Under the pieces are notes generated by a model, which was not told the origin of the DNA, searched no databases, and saw only the letters and a list, made by a program, of their open reading frames with translations. From the NCBI RefSeq assembly GCF_016757215.1, contig NZ_JAESIY010000001.1:1-64000 (forward strand): DNA of 64,000 nt. Direction: 5' to 3'. Positions 25,291-34,639 of this stretch are shown here, in pieces; the first letter of the stretch is position 1; every line of letters starts with the position of its first letter. A program made the position numbers and the translations under genes. The stretch is from Fulvivirga sediminis (lineage in GTDB: Bacteria; Bacteroidota; Bacteroidia; Cytophagales; Cyclobacteriaceae).

Positions 25291-25737
25291 AATGAAGAAT
25301 ACGGCATTAATAATTTACATCTAGCCTGATAATTCCACTCCAGCCAGCAGTTACTTTTTTGGTAAACTTAACTTCTACTATCGATAAAACAGCATCACCA
25401 AAATCTGGTATTATGGAAGCGTGCCTTCTTAATTGAATTTTGCTCTTCGTAAAGTTTATTGGTTAAACTAAAGTCAGCAGAAAGTCTACACTTCGAGAGC
25501 CTCAGTGCGACTTTGAATAATTTAATCGGTTAACTCTCCAGATCAAGCTGAGGCATTCGAAGCTTCGTCGGTATTATGGAAACGTGCCTCCATAATTCAA
25601 TTTTGCTCTTCGTAACGTTTATTGGTTAAACTAAAGTCAGCAGAAAGTCTACACTTCGAGAGCCTCAGTGTGACTTTGGATAATTTAACTATTCTTCTTC
25701 AAGCTGGCTGACTTTGGGTGGCTAATGCTGAAACAAG
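25291..25737. other. Intergenic region with tandem duplication
   Basis: A 447-bp gap between two convergent LytTR modules. It is occupied mostly by a 163-bp tandem duplication (25407-25688). No ORF with coding character is seen. The repeats may act as a buffer or terminator region between the convergent operons. Confidence 0.55.
25407..25688. repeat. 163-bp tandem duplication carrying the hairpin repeat
   Basis: Unit 1 starts GGTATTATGGAAGCGTGCCT at 25407 and unit 2 starts GGTATTATGGAAACGTGCCT at 25570, a period of 163 bp. About 119 bp of unit 2 can be matched before the copies diverge. Each carries GTCTACACTTCGAGAGCCTC. In unit 1 the arm CTTCGAGAGCCTCAG (25491-25505) pairs with CTGAGGCATTCGAAG (25548-25562) at 13 of 15 positions. 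Confidence 0.8.
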
Positions 25738-26085
25738 CTACCTGGTGCTTACTCGGCGAGTTCTTCCTAGAAACTTAAAAGCATCTACTAACATATAAGT
25801 ACCTATCACTCCGGTAACTCCTCCGGCTACTAGTAAGCCTTGGCCGAGGTCATCATTTTCACGGCCCAGCATTAGTCCTCCGGCTATAGTCACGGTATAA
25901 CCCAAGGTAGCCACCAAAATGCCTTTTTGAAATTTACTTTTTGATTTTTCCAGATTCAAATGAATGTTTTCCACATCCATTTGTAAGGCGAGCACCTGTG
26001 TTTTTAATGAGTCATAATTATTTTGTGCTTTAGCATTATTAAAAAACAATGCACCAAAGCATAGTAATAATAGAATTCCTTTCAT
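25738..26085 (-). CDS. Small membrane protein in a LytS/LytTR operon
   Basis: 115 aa. The signal peptide MKGILLLLCFGALFFNNAKA is followed by a short coiled-coil-like helix (YDSLKTQVLALQMDVENI) and two glycine-rich hydrophobic segments (ILVATLGYTVTIAGGLML and QGLLVAGGVTGVIGTYML). The gene starts 15 bp after the LytTR regulator stop on the same strand, so it is probably the last gene of that operon and may modulate or respond to its signalling. No named family. Confidence 0.65.
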   Translation of the reverse strand: MKGILLLLCFGALFFNNAKAQNNYDSLKTQVLALQMDVENIHLNLEKSKSKFQKGILVATLGYTVTIAGGLMLGRENDDLGQGLLVAGGVTGVIGTYMLVDAFKFLGRTRRVSTR

Positions 26086-26100
26086 GAGTATATTTATAAG

Positions 26101-26871
26101 TTAAGCATTTAGCCATTTTTTGAAATCTGGCACCTTTCCTCTACTCACAACAAGCTTTTCTTCACACGGTACATTTAAAATAATTCGTAATCGCTGCTGA
26201 TCATAAGCACTGATCTCTCGTATACTATCTATACATATAATGTATTGCCGATTAATTCTAAAGAAATCCTTTGGATCTAAAAGAGTATCAATTAGCTCTT
26301 CCAGTGTATGATCTATTATATATTTATTCCTGGTTTTATTTTCTATAATATGACAAATTTTATCATTAGCCCTTATATAGGCGATGTCTTCAACATTCTT
26401 AAACTGCATGCGCTTTCCGAATTTTACTAAAAACCGGCTTTTATATTTCTTTGTTTTTGTCCCTAACAAGCTCTTGAGCATATCATGATCGATACGCAGT
26501 GTACGGTCTTCATGCATTATCTTTTTGTATCGCTCTAAAGCTGCTTGCAGTTCATTATAATTTACAGGTTTCAGCAGATAATCCAGGCTATTAGTTTTAA
26601 ATGCCTGTAGCATATAATCATCATAGGCTGTGGTAAATATCACTGGTTTGTAACATTCTGTTTTTTGAAATATTTCAAAACACTTGCCATCAGCTAGCTG
26701 TATATCCAAAAATATAAGATCTATATCACTACTATGTTTATCTAGGAAGGCTACTGTACTCTTAATTGTGTCTAACTCCTGAATCACGCGCACACCAGAA
26801 TCATATTGATGAATCAGGCCAGTGAGTCTTTCTGCTGCCAAAGGTTCATCTTCCACTATAAGCACATTCAT
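26101..26871 (-). CDS. LytTR-family response regulator
   Basis: 256 aa. The receiver starts MNVLIVEDEPLAAERL; the phospho-acceptor Asp lies in LIFLDIQLADGK (about residue 57), with FTTAYD and LLKPVNY following. The LytTR domain covers about residues 145-250 (RFLVKFGKRMQFKNVEDIAY, FFRINRQYIICIDSI). It overlaps the start-side LytS gene by 4 bp. Together with the downstream small membrane protein it forms a leftward three-gene unit. Confidence 0.92.
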   Translation of the reverse strand: MNVLIVEDEPLAAERLTGLIHQYDSGVRVIQELDTIKSTVAFLDKHSSDIDLIFLDIQLADGKCFEIFQKTECYKPVIFTTAYDDYMLQAFKTNSLDYLLKPVNYNELQAALERYKKIMHEDRTLRIDHDMLKSLLGTKTKKYKSRFLVKFGKRMQFKNVEDIAYIRANDKICHIIENKTRNKYIIDHTLEELIDTLLDPKDFFRINRQYIICIDSIREISAYDQQRLRIILNVPCEEKLVVSRGKVPDFKKWLNA

Positions 26872-27878
26872 GATACTTCTATTATGGGTATTTTTACTTT
26901 AAAAATATCAGTTTGTTCTATTACCATAGGGTTATCCGCACTGAGATAATCATAGCGCTCCTGTATATTTCTTAAACCTATCCCTGTAGATTCTTCCTTA
27001 ACTTCCTTCAGCTGAATATTGTTTTCTACCACCAGATGATTTTCCGAATTATAGATTCTTATGTTAAGTGGCTCCGCTCTAGAAACCACATTATGCTTAA
27101 TAGCATTTTCTATAAGGAGCTGCAATGCCGCCGGAGCGATATACTTATCCCTAACCTGCGCACCGATGCTTTTTTTAATAATTATATTATCCTTAAAACG
27201 AATTTTGAGAAGATAAATATATGATTCTATAAAAGCTAATTCATCTTGGATAGTAACTATTTTATTATCCTGATTATAGAGAATGTATCGATATACATTA
27301 CTGAGCTGCTCAATAAATTTAGCAGAAACATCAGCATCTTTATAAACCAATGTGGATAAAACATTAAAGCTATTAAACAAAAAATGTGGATTGATTTGAT
27401 TTCTTAGTGTCTGGAATCTGGCTTCAATGTTTTGTTTCTTTAACCGTTCTGCTTCCAGCTGGGCTGTTTTATATTGGCTAATAAAAAAATAGATGGCATT
27501 TATACAATGTAAAAACAAGTTAACTCTAAAGCTAAAACCCAAACAGAGCTTAAAGCTGATAATAGGATTAAAATAGTTAGAAGAATAAAAGTTAAAGGCA
27601 AGTGTAGTTAAAGCAGAAATCAAAAACACATTCCCTACACTCAATAAAAAGAGAATAATAAGAGGATGAATTTTTTTTAAAGGAATTTGAAAAGCCAATG
27701 CATAGAGCATTCTGTTTACTTCCCAAACCAGAAATACGATAATTAATAATACCGAAAAGAATAAAAAGGGATTGAGCTCAAAACCAAAAAGCTTATGCCC
27801 TTCTGTAAACAAGATATTTACATAAGAATAAAGGGAAAGTAGGAAAATAAAAATATACCGGTATTTGATTTTGAACAT
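26868..27878 (-). CDS. LytS-type sensor histidine kinase
   Basis: 336 aa. Four hydrophobic helices occupy roughly residues 8-24, 37-60, 70-95 and 106-135. The His_kinase motif FQTLRNQINPHFLFNSFNVL lies near residues 150-169; the ATP-lid side shows LQLLIENAIKHNVVS (about 255-269) and GIGLRNIQERYDYL. It is translationally coupled to the LytTR regulator (4-bp overlap). Upstream lies the fasciclin lipoprotein gene behind a terminator, so the kinase may sense cell-surface conditions and control it (inference). Confidence 0.9.
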   Translation of the reverse strand: MFKIKYRYIFIFLLSLYSYVNILFTEGHKLFGFELNPFLFFSVLLIIVFLVWEVNRMLYALAFQIPLKKIHPLIILFLLSVGNVFLISALTTLAFNFYSSNYFNPIISFKLCLGFSFRVNLFLHCINAIYFFISQYKTAQLEAERLKKQNIEARFQTLRNQINPHFLFNSFNVLSTLVYKDADVSAKFIEQLSNVYRYILYNQDNKIVTIQDELAFIESYIYLLKIRFKDNIIIKKSIGAQVRDKYIAPAALQLLIENAIKHNVVSRAEPLNIRIYNSENHLVVENNIQLKEVKEESTGIGLRNIQERYDYLSADNPMVIEQTDIFKVKIPIIEVS

Positions 27879-27914
27879 GGTTGTAAATCAGATCTTTTTC
27901 AATAACAAGAAAAA

Positions 27915-27951
27915 GAACAAGGTGTCACTTATTATAAACAACACCCTGTTC
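27915..27951 (-). terminator. Intrinsic terminator after the fasciclin gene
   Basis: GAACAAGGTGT (27915-27925) and ACACCCTGTTC (27941-27951) pair at 10 of 11 positions; read leftward the stem is followed by CTTTTTCTTG. It lies 16 bp past the fasciclin gene stop and separates it from the LytS gene. Confidence 0.75.
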
Positions 27952-27966
27952 AAAATCATAAACTTT

Positions 27967-29766
27967 TTATAAATCTGTAGGCAATAGTACAGCATCTATG
28001 ACATGTACCACACCATTAGTTCCCAAGCGGTCAGTAGATGTAACAACAGGATCAGCAAAATCGGGATCATTATCTTGTAGTGTAACTGTACCTCCATTGA
28101 TATCAATTGAAAAGCTGCTTTCTTCTGCCAAAGTAGTAGCTTGAAATCCATCCGTGAGATCAGAAGAAAAAACTCTGGCACCAATTACATGATATAACAG
28201 TACCGTGTTTAAAATTTCATCATCCACCTCTTCAGGACCACTTACGTTCAAGGCGGTATAAAGCGCTTGAATGGCTTCATTTGTAGGAGCAAAAACAGTG
28301 AAAGGTCCGTCTGTTTGTAGTTTACCTACCAGTCCGGCTTCAGTAAGTGCAGCTGCAAGATCAGTAAAACCAGCGGCGTTAGCTATACCTATCACATCCA
28401 TGGTAGCTGGCATTAAAGCTCTGTTTATTATATGCACAGTTCCGTTATCATAGTCCATAGGGCCATCAGCAGAAGCTGCTAGAGTTACTTTAGAATTACC
28501 ATTAATAAATACACCATTCACATTATTGGTAAGATAAAATTCACCATTTAATGTAGATATTGGAGTGGCAAACATATTTGCGGTAGAAGGTAAATCTTCA
28601 GCAAAAACCTCAGAGTTTAAAACATGATATTGAAGAATAGGTGCTAAGTCTTCACCAGAAAGTCCATCTAAAGAAGTAATTCCTGCCGCTTCAAAAGCAT
28701 CATTATCAGGGGCAAACAAGGTATAATTATCCCCAGATTTAGTTAAAGTTCCTAATAAATCGGCCTTTACCACAGCTGCCGTAAGTATAGAAAAATCTTC
28801 ATTGAAGTAAGCGGGCTCCACAATAGTGTTAACTATGCTCATTTCCATCTTCGGTACTAAAACTCCATTAATTACATGCACCACACCATTACTGGCTTCA
28901 ATGTCTGCAGAAGTTACAGTAGCATCATTAATCATAACATCACCATCAATTGAAACTGTGATCATATCTTCTTCACTCAGTGCCGTAGCAGCCATTTGTC
29001 CATCAGTTAAATCACCAGACATCAGGGCAGAATTGGCAATCACATGGTATTGTAAAATTCTTTTAATTACATTTTCAGGTACATCATCAATATCATCTTG
29101 CCCTATTACATTTAGGAGAGACTCAAAAGCGGCATTAGTAGGAGCAAAAACAGTATACTTACCTTCTCCGTCCAGCATACTTACTAAGTCAGGATAATTA
29201 GAAAGTGCATCAGCCAAAATGCTCAAATTACTGTTGGCCTTAGCAGTGGCTACTATGGTAGGTGGTGGTGGCATAAGCACGGCATTAATGGTATGTATGA
29301 TTCCATTACTAGCTTCTACGTCGTAAGGACTTACTATTTTGGCTTCATCTACCATCAATTCATCAGCGTCTATAGTTACAGAAGCACCATTTAAAGTTTT
29401 TACTTTTCCATTGGAAAGTTCTGAAGACGTTATGCTACCAGATATAACATGATACATAAGGATGGCTTCAAGGTTTTCAACATCCCCAACGTTAGAAGCG
29501 GTAATCCCAGCATCAGCAAATGCCTCATCAGTAGGAGCAAATACCGTAAAAGGGCCTGCTGCTTCCAGATCATCCACTAAACCAGCTTCGGTAAGTGCCG
29601 CCGCTAGTGTATTGTATCCATTGGCCACCGCCACGTCTACTACATTTGGACCATCGGGTATAACCCCACCACCGTCATCATCATCTCCACAGCTGGTAAG
29701 TAAAAAACCTGATACCAGCAGCATAGCTGCCAGCATAAATTTTAAGTAGTTATTAAACATTTTCAT
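27967..29766 (-). CDS. Lipoprotein with four fasciclin (FAS1) domains
   Basis: 599 aa. The lipoprotein signal ends LLTSC (Cys about residue 26), followed by the acidic GDDDDGGGV linker. Four FAS1 repeats of about 135 residues follow, each with the family's first and second conserved boxes: PFTVFAPTDEAF, KYTVFAPTNAAFE, NYTLFAPDNDAF, PFTVFAPTNEAI, and LQYHVI or LLYHVI plus VVHVINGVL or VVHVIDAVL. These domains mediate adhesion to cells, carbohydrate or protein. The protein should be anchored at the outer membrane. The third domain is more divergent than the others. Confidence 0.95.
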   Translation of the reverse strand: MKMFNNYLKFMLAAMLLVSGFLLTSCGDDDDGGGVIPDGPNVVDVAVANGYNTLAAALTEAGLVDDLEAAGPFTVFAPTDEAFADAGITASNVGDVENLEAILMYHVISGSITSSELSNGKVKTLNGASVTIDADELMVDEAKIVSPYDVEASNGIIHTINAVLMPPPPTIVATAKANSNLSILADALSNYPDLVSMLDGEGKYTVFAPTNAAFESLLNVIGQDDIDDVPENVIKRILQYHVIANSALMSGDLTDGQMAATALSEEDMITVSIDGDVMINDATVTSADIEASNGVVHVINGVLVPKMEMSIVNTIVEPAYFNEDFSILTAAVVKADLLGTLTKSGDNYTLFAPDNDAFEAAGITSLDGLSGEDLAPILQYHVLNSEVFAEDLPSTANMFATPISTLNGEFYLTNNVNGVFINGNSKVTLAASADGPMDYDNGTVHIINRALMPATMDVIGIANAAGFTDLAAALTEAGLVGKLQTDGPFTVFAPTNEAIQALYTALNVSGPEEVDDEILNTVLLYHVIGARVFSSDLTDGFQATTLAEESSFSIDINGGTVTLQDNDPDFADPVVTSTDRLGTNGVVHVIDAVLLPTDL

Positions 29767-29951
29767 GATTTTGATTTTTAAGGTGTTACGTTTATAGATT
29801 AAGATTTAGGGTTTTAACCGATATACTGCTTCACCTTCTATACAATATGGAGTGAATGGTATAATTCATTTACTGAAATGTATATTAGAGATATTGAATT
29901 ACTAAAACCATAATCGGATTGATCTTTAATAATATTAGATATGCTTACTGA

Positions 29952-30854
29952 ATGATAGAAGTCCAACATCTTTCAAAATTCTATAATGACCAGAAAGTGG
30001 TCGATGATGTTAGCTTTACTGTAGCTCAGGGTGAAGTGTTGGTACTACTTGGTACTAGCGGAAGTGGAAAAACTACTACTCTAAAAATGATCAATCAGCT
30101 AGTAGAAAAATCTTCAGGATCCGTACTTATTCATGGCAAAAACACTGAAACTTATAAAGCTCATGAATTACGCCGAAAGATTGGTTATGTTATACAGAGC
30201 ATAGGACTTTTTCCTCATTATACCATTCATGAAAACATTGCTACCGTACCTGAACTATTAAATTGGCCCAAGCATAAAATCAATAGCCGTGTAAAAGAAT
30301 TATTGATGCTGACCGGATTGCCAGAAAATATGGCAACAAAAAAGCCTCATGAACTTAGTGGGGGCCAGCAGCAGCGGGTAGGCATAGCCAGAGCGCTAGC
30401 CGCTGACCCGGATGTAATTTTGCTAGACGAACCTTTTGGTGCGCTTGATCCCATTACCCGCTCTGAGTTACAGCACGAATTCAAAACACTAAATAGTGAT
30501 TTACAAAAAGCCATGGTTTTAGTAACACATGATGTACTGGAAGCTGTTATTCTTGGTGATAAAATAGCGCTAATGGATCAGGGTAAAATTCAGCAAATAG
30601 GTACGCCATCAGATTTGATCTTCGAGCCCGCAAATGACTTTGTGAAAAAATTTTTAGCTCAAAACCGAATTCAGCTGGAATTACACGTCATTCGCTTAAA
30701 CGATCTGCAAAAGTTTACTTCACTAAGGTTATCCACAAAAGAAGATGCTTTGTGCACATTAGCAGAATATCTAAGTAAAAACGATGATGATGAAATACTT
30801 AAAACCTATTTCAATTACCGTGATAAAATAATATCTGCTTATGGAAAGCATTGA
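29952..30854 (+). CDS. Glycine betaine/choline-type ABC transporter, ATP-binding subunit (OpuBA/OpuCA-like)
   Basis: 300 aa. Walker A GTSGSGKTT (about 34-42), the Q-loop (IQSIGLFPHYTIHENI), the signature LSGGQQQRVGIARAL (about 136-150), Walker B VILLDEPFGALDPIT and the H-loop VTHDVLEAV are all present. It lacks the C-terminal CBS pair found in osmosensing OpuA/OpuCA proteins, so it may be gated differently. It overlaps the permease/binding-protein gene by 14 bp and would energise uptake of betaine, choline or similar compatible solutes. Confidence 0.9.
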   Translation: MIEVQHLSKFYNDQKVVDDVSFTVAQGEVLVLLGTSGSGKTTTLKMINQLVEKSSGSVLIHGKNTETYKAHELRRKIGYVIQSIGLFPHYTIHENIATVPELLNWPKHKINSRVKELLMLTGLPENMATKKPHELSGGQQQRVGIARALAADPDVILLDEPFGALDPITRSELQHEFKTLNSDLQKAMVLVTHDVLEAVILGDKIALMDQGKIQQIGTPSDLIFEPANDFVKKFLAQNRIQLELHVIRLNDLQKFTSLRLSTKEDALCTLAEYLSKNDDDEILKTYFNYRDKIISAYGKH

Positions 30855-32391
30855 GCAATTCTTATCATTTCTGGCATCGCATCGAGCTGAATTGCTAGAT
30901 CAGATTGTAGAACACCTAGGGCTCACATTAATCTCATTAGCCGTAGCCAGCGGTATTGGAATTTCATTAGGAATATTAATTAGTAAAAATAGCCGTTTGG
31001 CATCACCTGTTTTGGGTTTTGTAAATGCACTACAGACCATACCCAGTGTAGCATTGCTTGGGTTTCTCTTACCGTTTCTTGGAATTGGCGTAGTCCCCGC
31101 CATTGTTGCGCTATTTTTATATGCGCTGCTGCCCATCGTCAGAAACACGTATACTGGGATAGTGGAGATTGATCCGGCAATAAAAGAAGCAGCCGTGGGC
31201 ATGGGCATGTCTCCCAGACAGGTCTTGATAAAAGTAGAAATTCCTTTGGCTATGCCCATTTTATTTGCTGGTATCCGTACCGCATTTGTTATTAACGTAG
31301 GTGTAGCCACGCTTTGCTCACTGATTGCCGCTGGTGGTTTAGGCGAATTTATTTTTCGCGGCCTGAGCACTAACAATCAATATATGATTTTGGCAGGAGC
31401 CATTCCTGCAGCAATTATGGCACTACTATTTGATGCTTTGATGGGGTATATCCAACATCACATTTATCAACTAATAAAACCATTAGTGATAGGTATAATC
31501 GTCATATTTTCTCTGGTAACTACTTATCAACTTTTAAATACTAATACTCATCATCAACTAATAGGAGGATTTCCTTCTGAATTTATTGAACGGGGTGATG
31601 GCTATGTTGATCTAAAAGAAACATATCATTTGGATCTCGAAGTAAAAGAAATGGAAATAGGGCTGATGTACCAAGCGGTGAAGAACAAAAATGTAGATGT
31701 GATCAGTGGATTCTCCACCGACGGCCGCATAGAAGGCTTCAACCTGACAGTATTGGAGGATGATAAAAACTATTTCCCTCCCTACCATGCTGCACCATTG
31801 GTGAGAAAGTCAACTTTAGAAAAATATCCTGAAGTAAAAGATGCTCTAAACCAACTGAAAAACAAAATCACCGATAAAGAAATGGCCAGTATGAACTTTC
31901 TGGTAGATGAAAAAAAACTGGATATAGAAAAAGTAGGCCGGGATTTTTTAGCAAAAAAAGGATTTCAAATTTCTGCATCTAAAAAAGGAAAGGCCGACAT
32001 AATTATAGGATCAAAGAATTTTACAGAAAGCTTTATTCTTTCTCACATTTTTAAGCTGATCATAGAAAGTTATACACCATATACCTGTGAATTAAAATTA
32101 GGTTTTGGAGGCACAAAATTACTTTTTGATGCACTTAACACAGGAGCAGTAGATATTTATCCAGAATATACTGGTACTGGCCTTTTGGTTATACTCAAAC
32201 CAGAAGAAACAAAGGACATTATTTATGAAAAAGAAGCCGTTTATGACTTTGTGAAAAAGTCTTTTTCAGATAAATATCAAATTGAATGGCTACAGCCTTT
32301 AGGTTTCAATAATACTTTTGCACTCATGATGCGACAGCAGCAGGCTAATGAATTAGGCATTAAAAAGATTAGCGACCTGTCGGATCATTAA
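30841..32391 (+). CDS. Fused ABC permease and substrate-binding protein with permuted binding domain
   Basis: 516 aa. Residues about 1-205 are an OpuBB-like permease with the EAA loop (IKEAAVGMGMSPRQVLIKVE). From about 240 onwards comes an OpuBC-like binding domain, but its two halves are swapped relative to typical OpuBC/OpuCC: the usual second half (FPSEFIERGDGYVDLKETYH, STDGRI, DDKNYFPPYHAAPL) comes first and the usual first half (IIIGSKNFTESFILSHIF, VDIYPEYTGTGLL, GFNNTFALMMR) comes last, ending SDLSDH. Thus the solute-binding domain is circularly permuted. It is probably tethered outside the membrane to the permease. Confidence 0.85.
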   Translation: MESIEQFLSFLASHRAELLDQIVEHLGLTLISLAVASGIGISLGILISKNSRLASPVLGFVNALQTIPSVALLGFLLPFLGIGVVPAIVALFLYALLPIVRNTYTGIVEIDPAIKEAAVGMGMSPRQVLIKVEIPLAMPILFAGIRTAFVINVGVATLCSLIAAGGLGEFIFRGLSTNNQYMILAGAIPAAIMALLFDALMGYIQHHIYQLIKPLVIGIIVIFSLVTTYQLLNTNTHHQLIGGFPSEFIERGDGYVDLKETYHLDLEVKEMEIGLMYQAVKNKNVDVISGFSTDGRIEGFNLTVLEDDKNYFPPYHAAPLVRKSTLEKYPEVKDALNQLKNKITDKEMASMNFLVDEKKLDIEKVGRDFLAKKGFQISASKKGKADIIIGSKNFTESFILSHIFKLIIESYTPYTCELKLGFGGTKLLFDALNTGAVDIYPEYTGTGLLVILKPEETKDIIYEKEAVYDFVKKSFSDKYQIEWLQPLGFNNTFALMMRQQQANELGIKKISDLSDH

Positions 32392-32773
32392 TTTGGGTAT
32401 GCGTTTTTAATTATGCGTTTGAGATAGAGTAGTATCGAACTTAAAAAGAACTAATTGCTAAGATTGTTTCCATGACTATATGGTGGTTATCGAAATGGTT
32501 TATACCTATAAGGTCATCTTGACGATATGAAAGATCCATGTATTAACTAAAAAAAGGCAGTTGTGTAATCTTCTTTTCCCAAAAAGAACAGGTGCCATTT
32601 TTTCAAAGGCATTCTAAAGATCCCATGAAGTCAAGATTTGACAGGAGTTAGCCAGCAATTAAAAGATTTATCCTTATGTCGAAATGACTCCGGGTTGTTT
32701 CTTGAGAAAGAGAATATCAAAACACTCAGAACTTTTAATAACTTCGTGTTTGCATAATGCTTAAGCATTCCAT
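32392..32773. other. Intergenic region with MITE-like element
   Basis: A 382-bp gap between the transporter gene and the convergent MsbA-like gene. It is largely filled by the second copy of the ~175-bp element (32513-32688). The flanks show no coding sequence that I can recognise. Confidence 0.5.
32513..32688. repeat. MITE-like element with terminal inverted repeats, copy 2
   Basis: A 176-bp unit that aligns with 19847-20021 through most of its length, in the same orientation. It opens GTCATCTTGACGATATGAAA and closes AGATTTATCCTTATGTCGAA with ATGAC. The internal TGCC..GGCA hairpin, the CTTCTT block and the GCCAG..AATTAA block are shared. The two units lie about 12.7 kb apart and share no flanking sequence that I can see. 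Confidence 0.7.
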
Positions 32774-34510
32774 TTATATCCTAGCCTGATAAGTATACAA
32801 TTCATGATATCTCCCTTCGGTTTTTATAAGCTCATCATGATTGCCCCTTTCCACAATATTTCCATTTTCAACCACTAAAATCTGATCAGCCTGGCGGATA
32901 GTACTTAGTCTATGGGCTATTACAAAAGTAGTCCTTCCTTTCATCAGGTCTTTTAAGCTTTTCTGAATGTAGGCTTCGCTCTCCATATCCAAATTAGAAG
33001 TGGCCTCATCTAAAATCAAAATTCTGGGATCAGCCAAAATGGCTCGGGCTATTGCTATACGCTGCTGTTGGCCACCAGAAAGTTTTACCCCGCGCTCTCC
33101 GATCACTGTTTCGAGGCCCTCTTCAAAACGATCAGTAAATTCATTAACATGTGCTGCTTTTACAGCATGTAATAGTTGTGCCTCAGTAGCATCGGGTCGC
33201 GGAAAAAGTATGTTTTCTCTGATAGTACCTTCAAAAAGAAAATCATTTTGTAATACTACTCCCAGTTTACTTCTATAGCTCTCCAAAGATACTTTTGAAA
33301 GGTCCGTTCCGTCTACAGTGATAGTACCAGATTTAGGATTTAAAAATGATGCTGCCAAACCGGCTATGGTAGATTTACCAGAACCAGAAGTACCCACCAG
33401 CGCGGTTACGCTACCAGCGGGAGCATCAAAAGAAACTCCTTTTATTACTTTTTGACCTTCTTCATAAGCAAACTCTACCTTATCAAAATGAATATGTCCT
33501 TCTACTCTATCTAATATTTCCGTCCGTTGCAAATCATCATTTTCGAGAGGTTCATTTAAGATATCCTCCGTTCTGTCCAGCCCGGCAAAAGCTTCGGTCA
33601 ACTGACTGCCAATATTACTCATTTGCATGATAGGCGCAATCATAAAGCCCAAGTACAAAGTGAAAGCTAGAAAATCTCCAGTAGTCAGCTCATCATTCAT
33701 CATCATATATCCGCCTATGCCCATAATGCCCGCAGTGGCCAGTCCCAACAAAAAGGTAGATGAACTGGTCATAATACTAGTAGAAGTAAGACTTTTCTTC
33801 ACATTAAGAAATAGCCTAGTCACTCCTTTTTCAAAAGTTTCTATCTCATGTTGCTCAGCATTAAATCCTTTGATCACTCTTATACCACCTAAGGTTTCCG
33901 TCAGTCTTCCTGTTACTTCTGCATTAATTTTTCCACGCTCACGAAAAATTGGCCTGATATATCCAAAAGCTTTGAGAGAAATCATTCCGAAAATGATTAC
34001 TGGTACCAGCACATAAACAGTCATCATGGGGCTGATGGTTATTAGTATTCCCATACAAATAATAGACGTAAGTATGCCTCCAAATAACTGAGCTAATCCG
34101 GTTCCCACAATATTTCTCACTCCTTCTACATCAGTCATAATTCGCGAAACTAATTCTCCAGTTTTTGTATTGTCAAAATAGCGAATGGGCAGTTTAATAA
34201 TATGACTCTGTACTTTCAGCCGAAGTTGAGCAATTAGGTTTTGAGCTTCTACGCTTAAAATCTGTGTCAGTAAAAAAGAAGTAGCTGCTTGCACAAATAT
34301 CGCCAGCACCACTACCCCAATCAGCAACTTCAAATTCTCCATGTTATTATCAGGAACAACATTATCTAATAAAAATTTGCTAGCTCCTGGCAGTACCAAT
34401 CCTGCTATTCTACTTATAAACACTAATAGTAATCCTAATAACAATTGGTATTTTCTGGGCCATACTATGGTTTTGAATACATGACTTATAGTTACTTTGC
34501 TTTTACTCAT
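32774..34510 (-). CDS. ABC exporter, permease fused to ATPase (MsbA/LmrA-like)
   Basis: About 578 aa from the ATG at 34510 (MSKSKVTISHVFKTIVWP). An upstream TTG at 34585 is in frame but would only add 25 poorly conserved residues, so I prefer 34510. Six transmembrane helices occupy roughly residues 20-310. The nucleotide-binding domain has GTSGSGKSTIAGLAASF (Walker A), LSGGQQQRIAIARAIL (signature), RILILDEATSNLD (Walker B) and AHRLSTI (H-loop). Half-transporter that dimerises for lipid, drug or peptide export; the substrate cannot be read from sequence. Divergent from the rhomboid fusion gene. Confidence 0.9.
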   Translation of the reverse strand: MSKSKVTISHVFKTIVWPRKYQLLLGLLLVFISRIAGLVLPGASKFLLDNVVPDNNMENLKLLIGVVVLAIFVQAATSFLLTQILSVEAQNLIAQLRLKVQSHIIKLPIRYFDNTKTGELVSRIMTDVEGVRNIVGTGLAQLFGGILTSIICMGILITISPMMTVYVLVPVIIFGMISLKAFGYIRPIFRERGKINAEVTGRLTETLGGIRVIKGFNAEQHEIETFEKGVTRLFLNVKKSLTSTSIMTSSSTFLLGLATAGIMGIGGYMMMNDELTTGDFLAFTLYLGFMIAPIMQMSNIGSQLTEAFAGLDRTEDILNEPLENDDLQRTEILDRVEGHIHFDKVEFAYEEGQKVIKGVSFDAPAGSVTALVGTSGSGKSTIAGLAASFLNPKSGTITVDGTDLSKVSLESYRSKLGVVLQNDFLFEGTIRENILFPRPDATEAQLLHAVKAAHVNEFTDRFEEGLETVIGERGVKLSGGQQQRIAIARAILADPRILILDEATSNLDMESEAYIQKSLKDLMKGRTTFVIAHRLSTIRQADQILVVENGNIVERGNHDELIKTEGRYHELYTYQARI

Positions 34511-34639
34511 GGACTTTGTTACGTAAAATGTGCGTACTAGGTGTAAATTAAGATGAAAAGAAACACGGCGAACATCAATTTGCAAAACATTTATAAGTAC
34601 ATGACCAATTATTTGACTAAATTTTAGTTTATCAACAAC

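Noticed and set aside
27996-29749. ORFs in other frames within the fasciclin gene
   Set aside because: They mirror the repeated FAS1 units on the other strand or frame and have no independent support.
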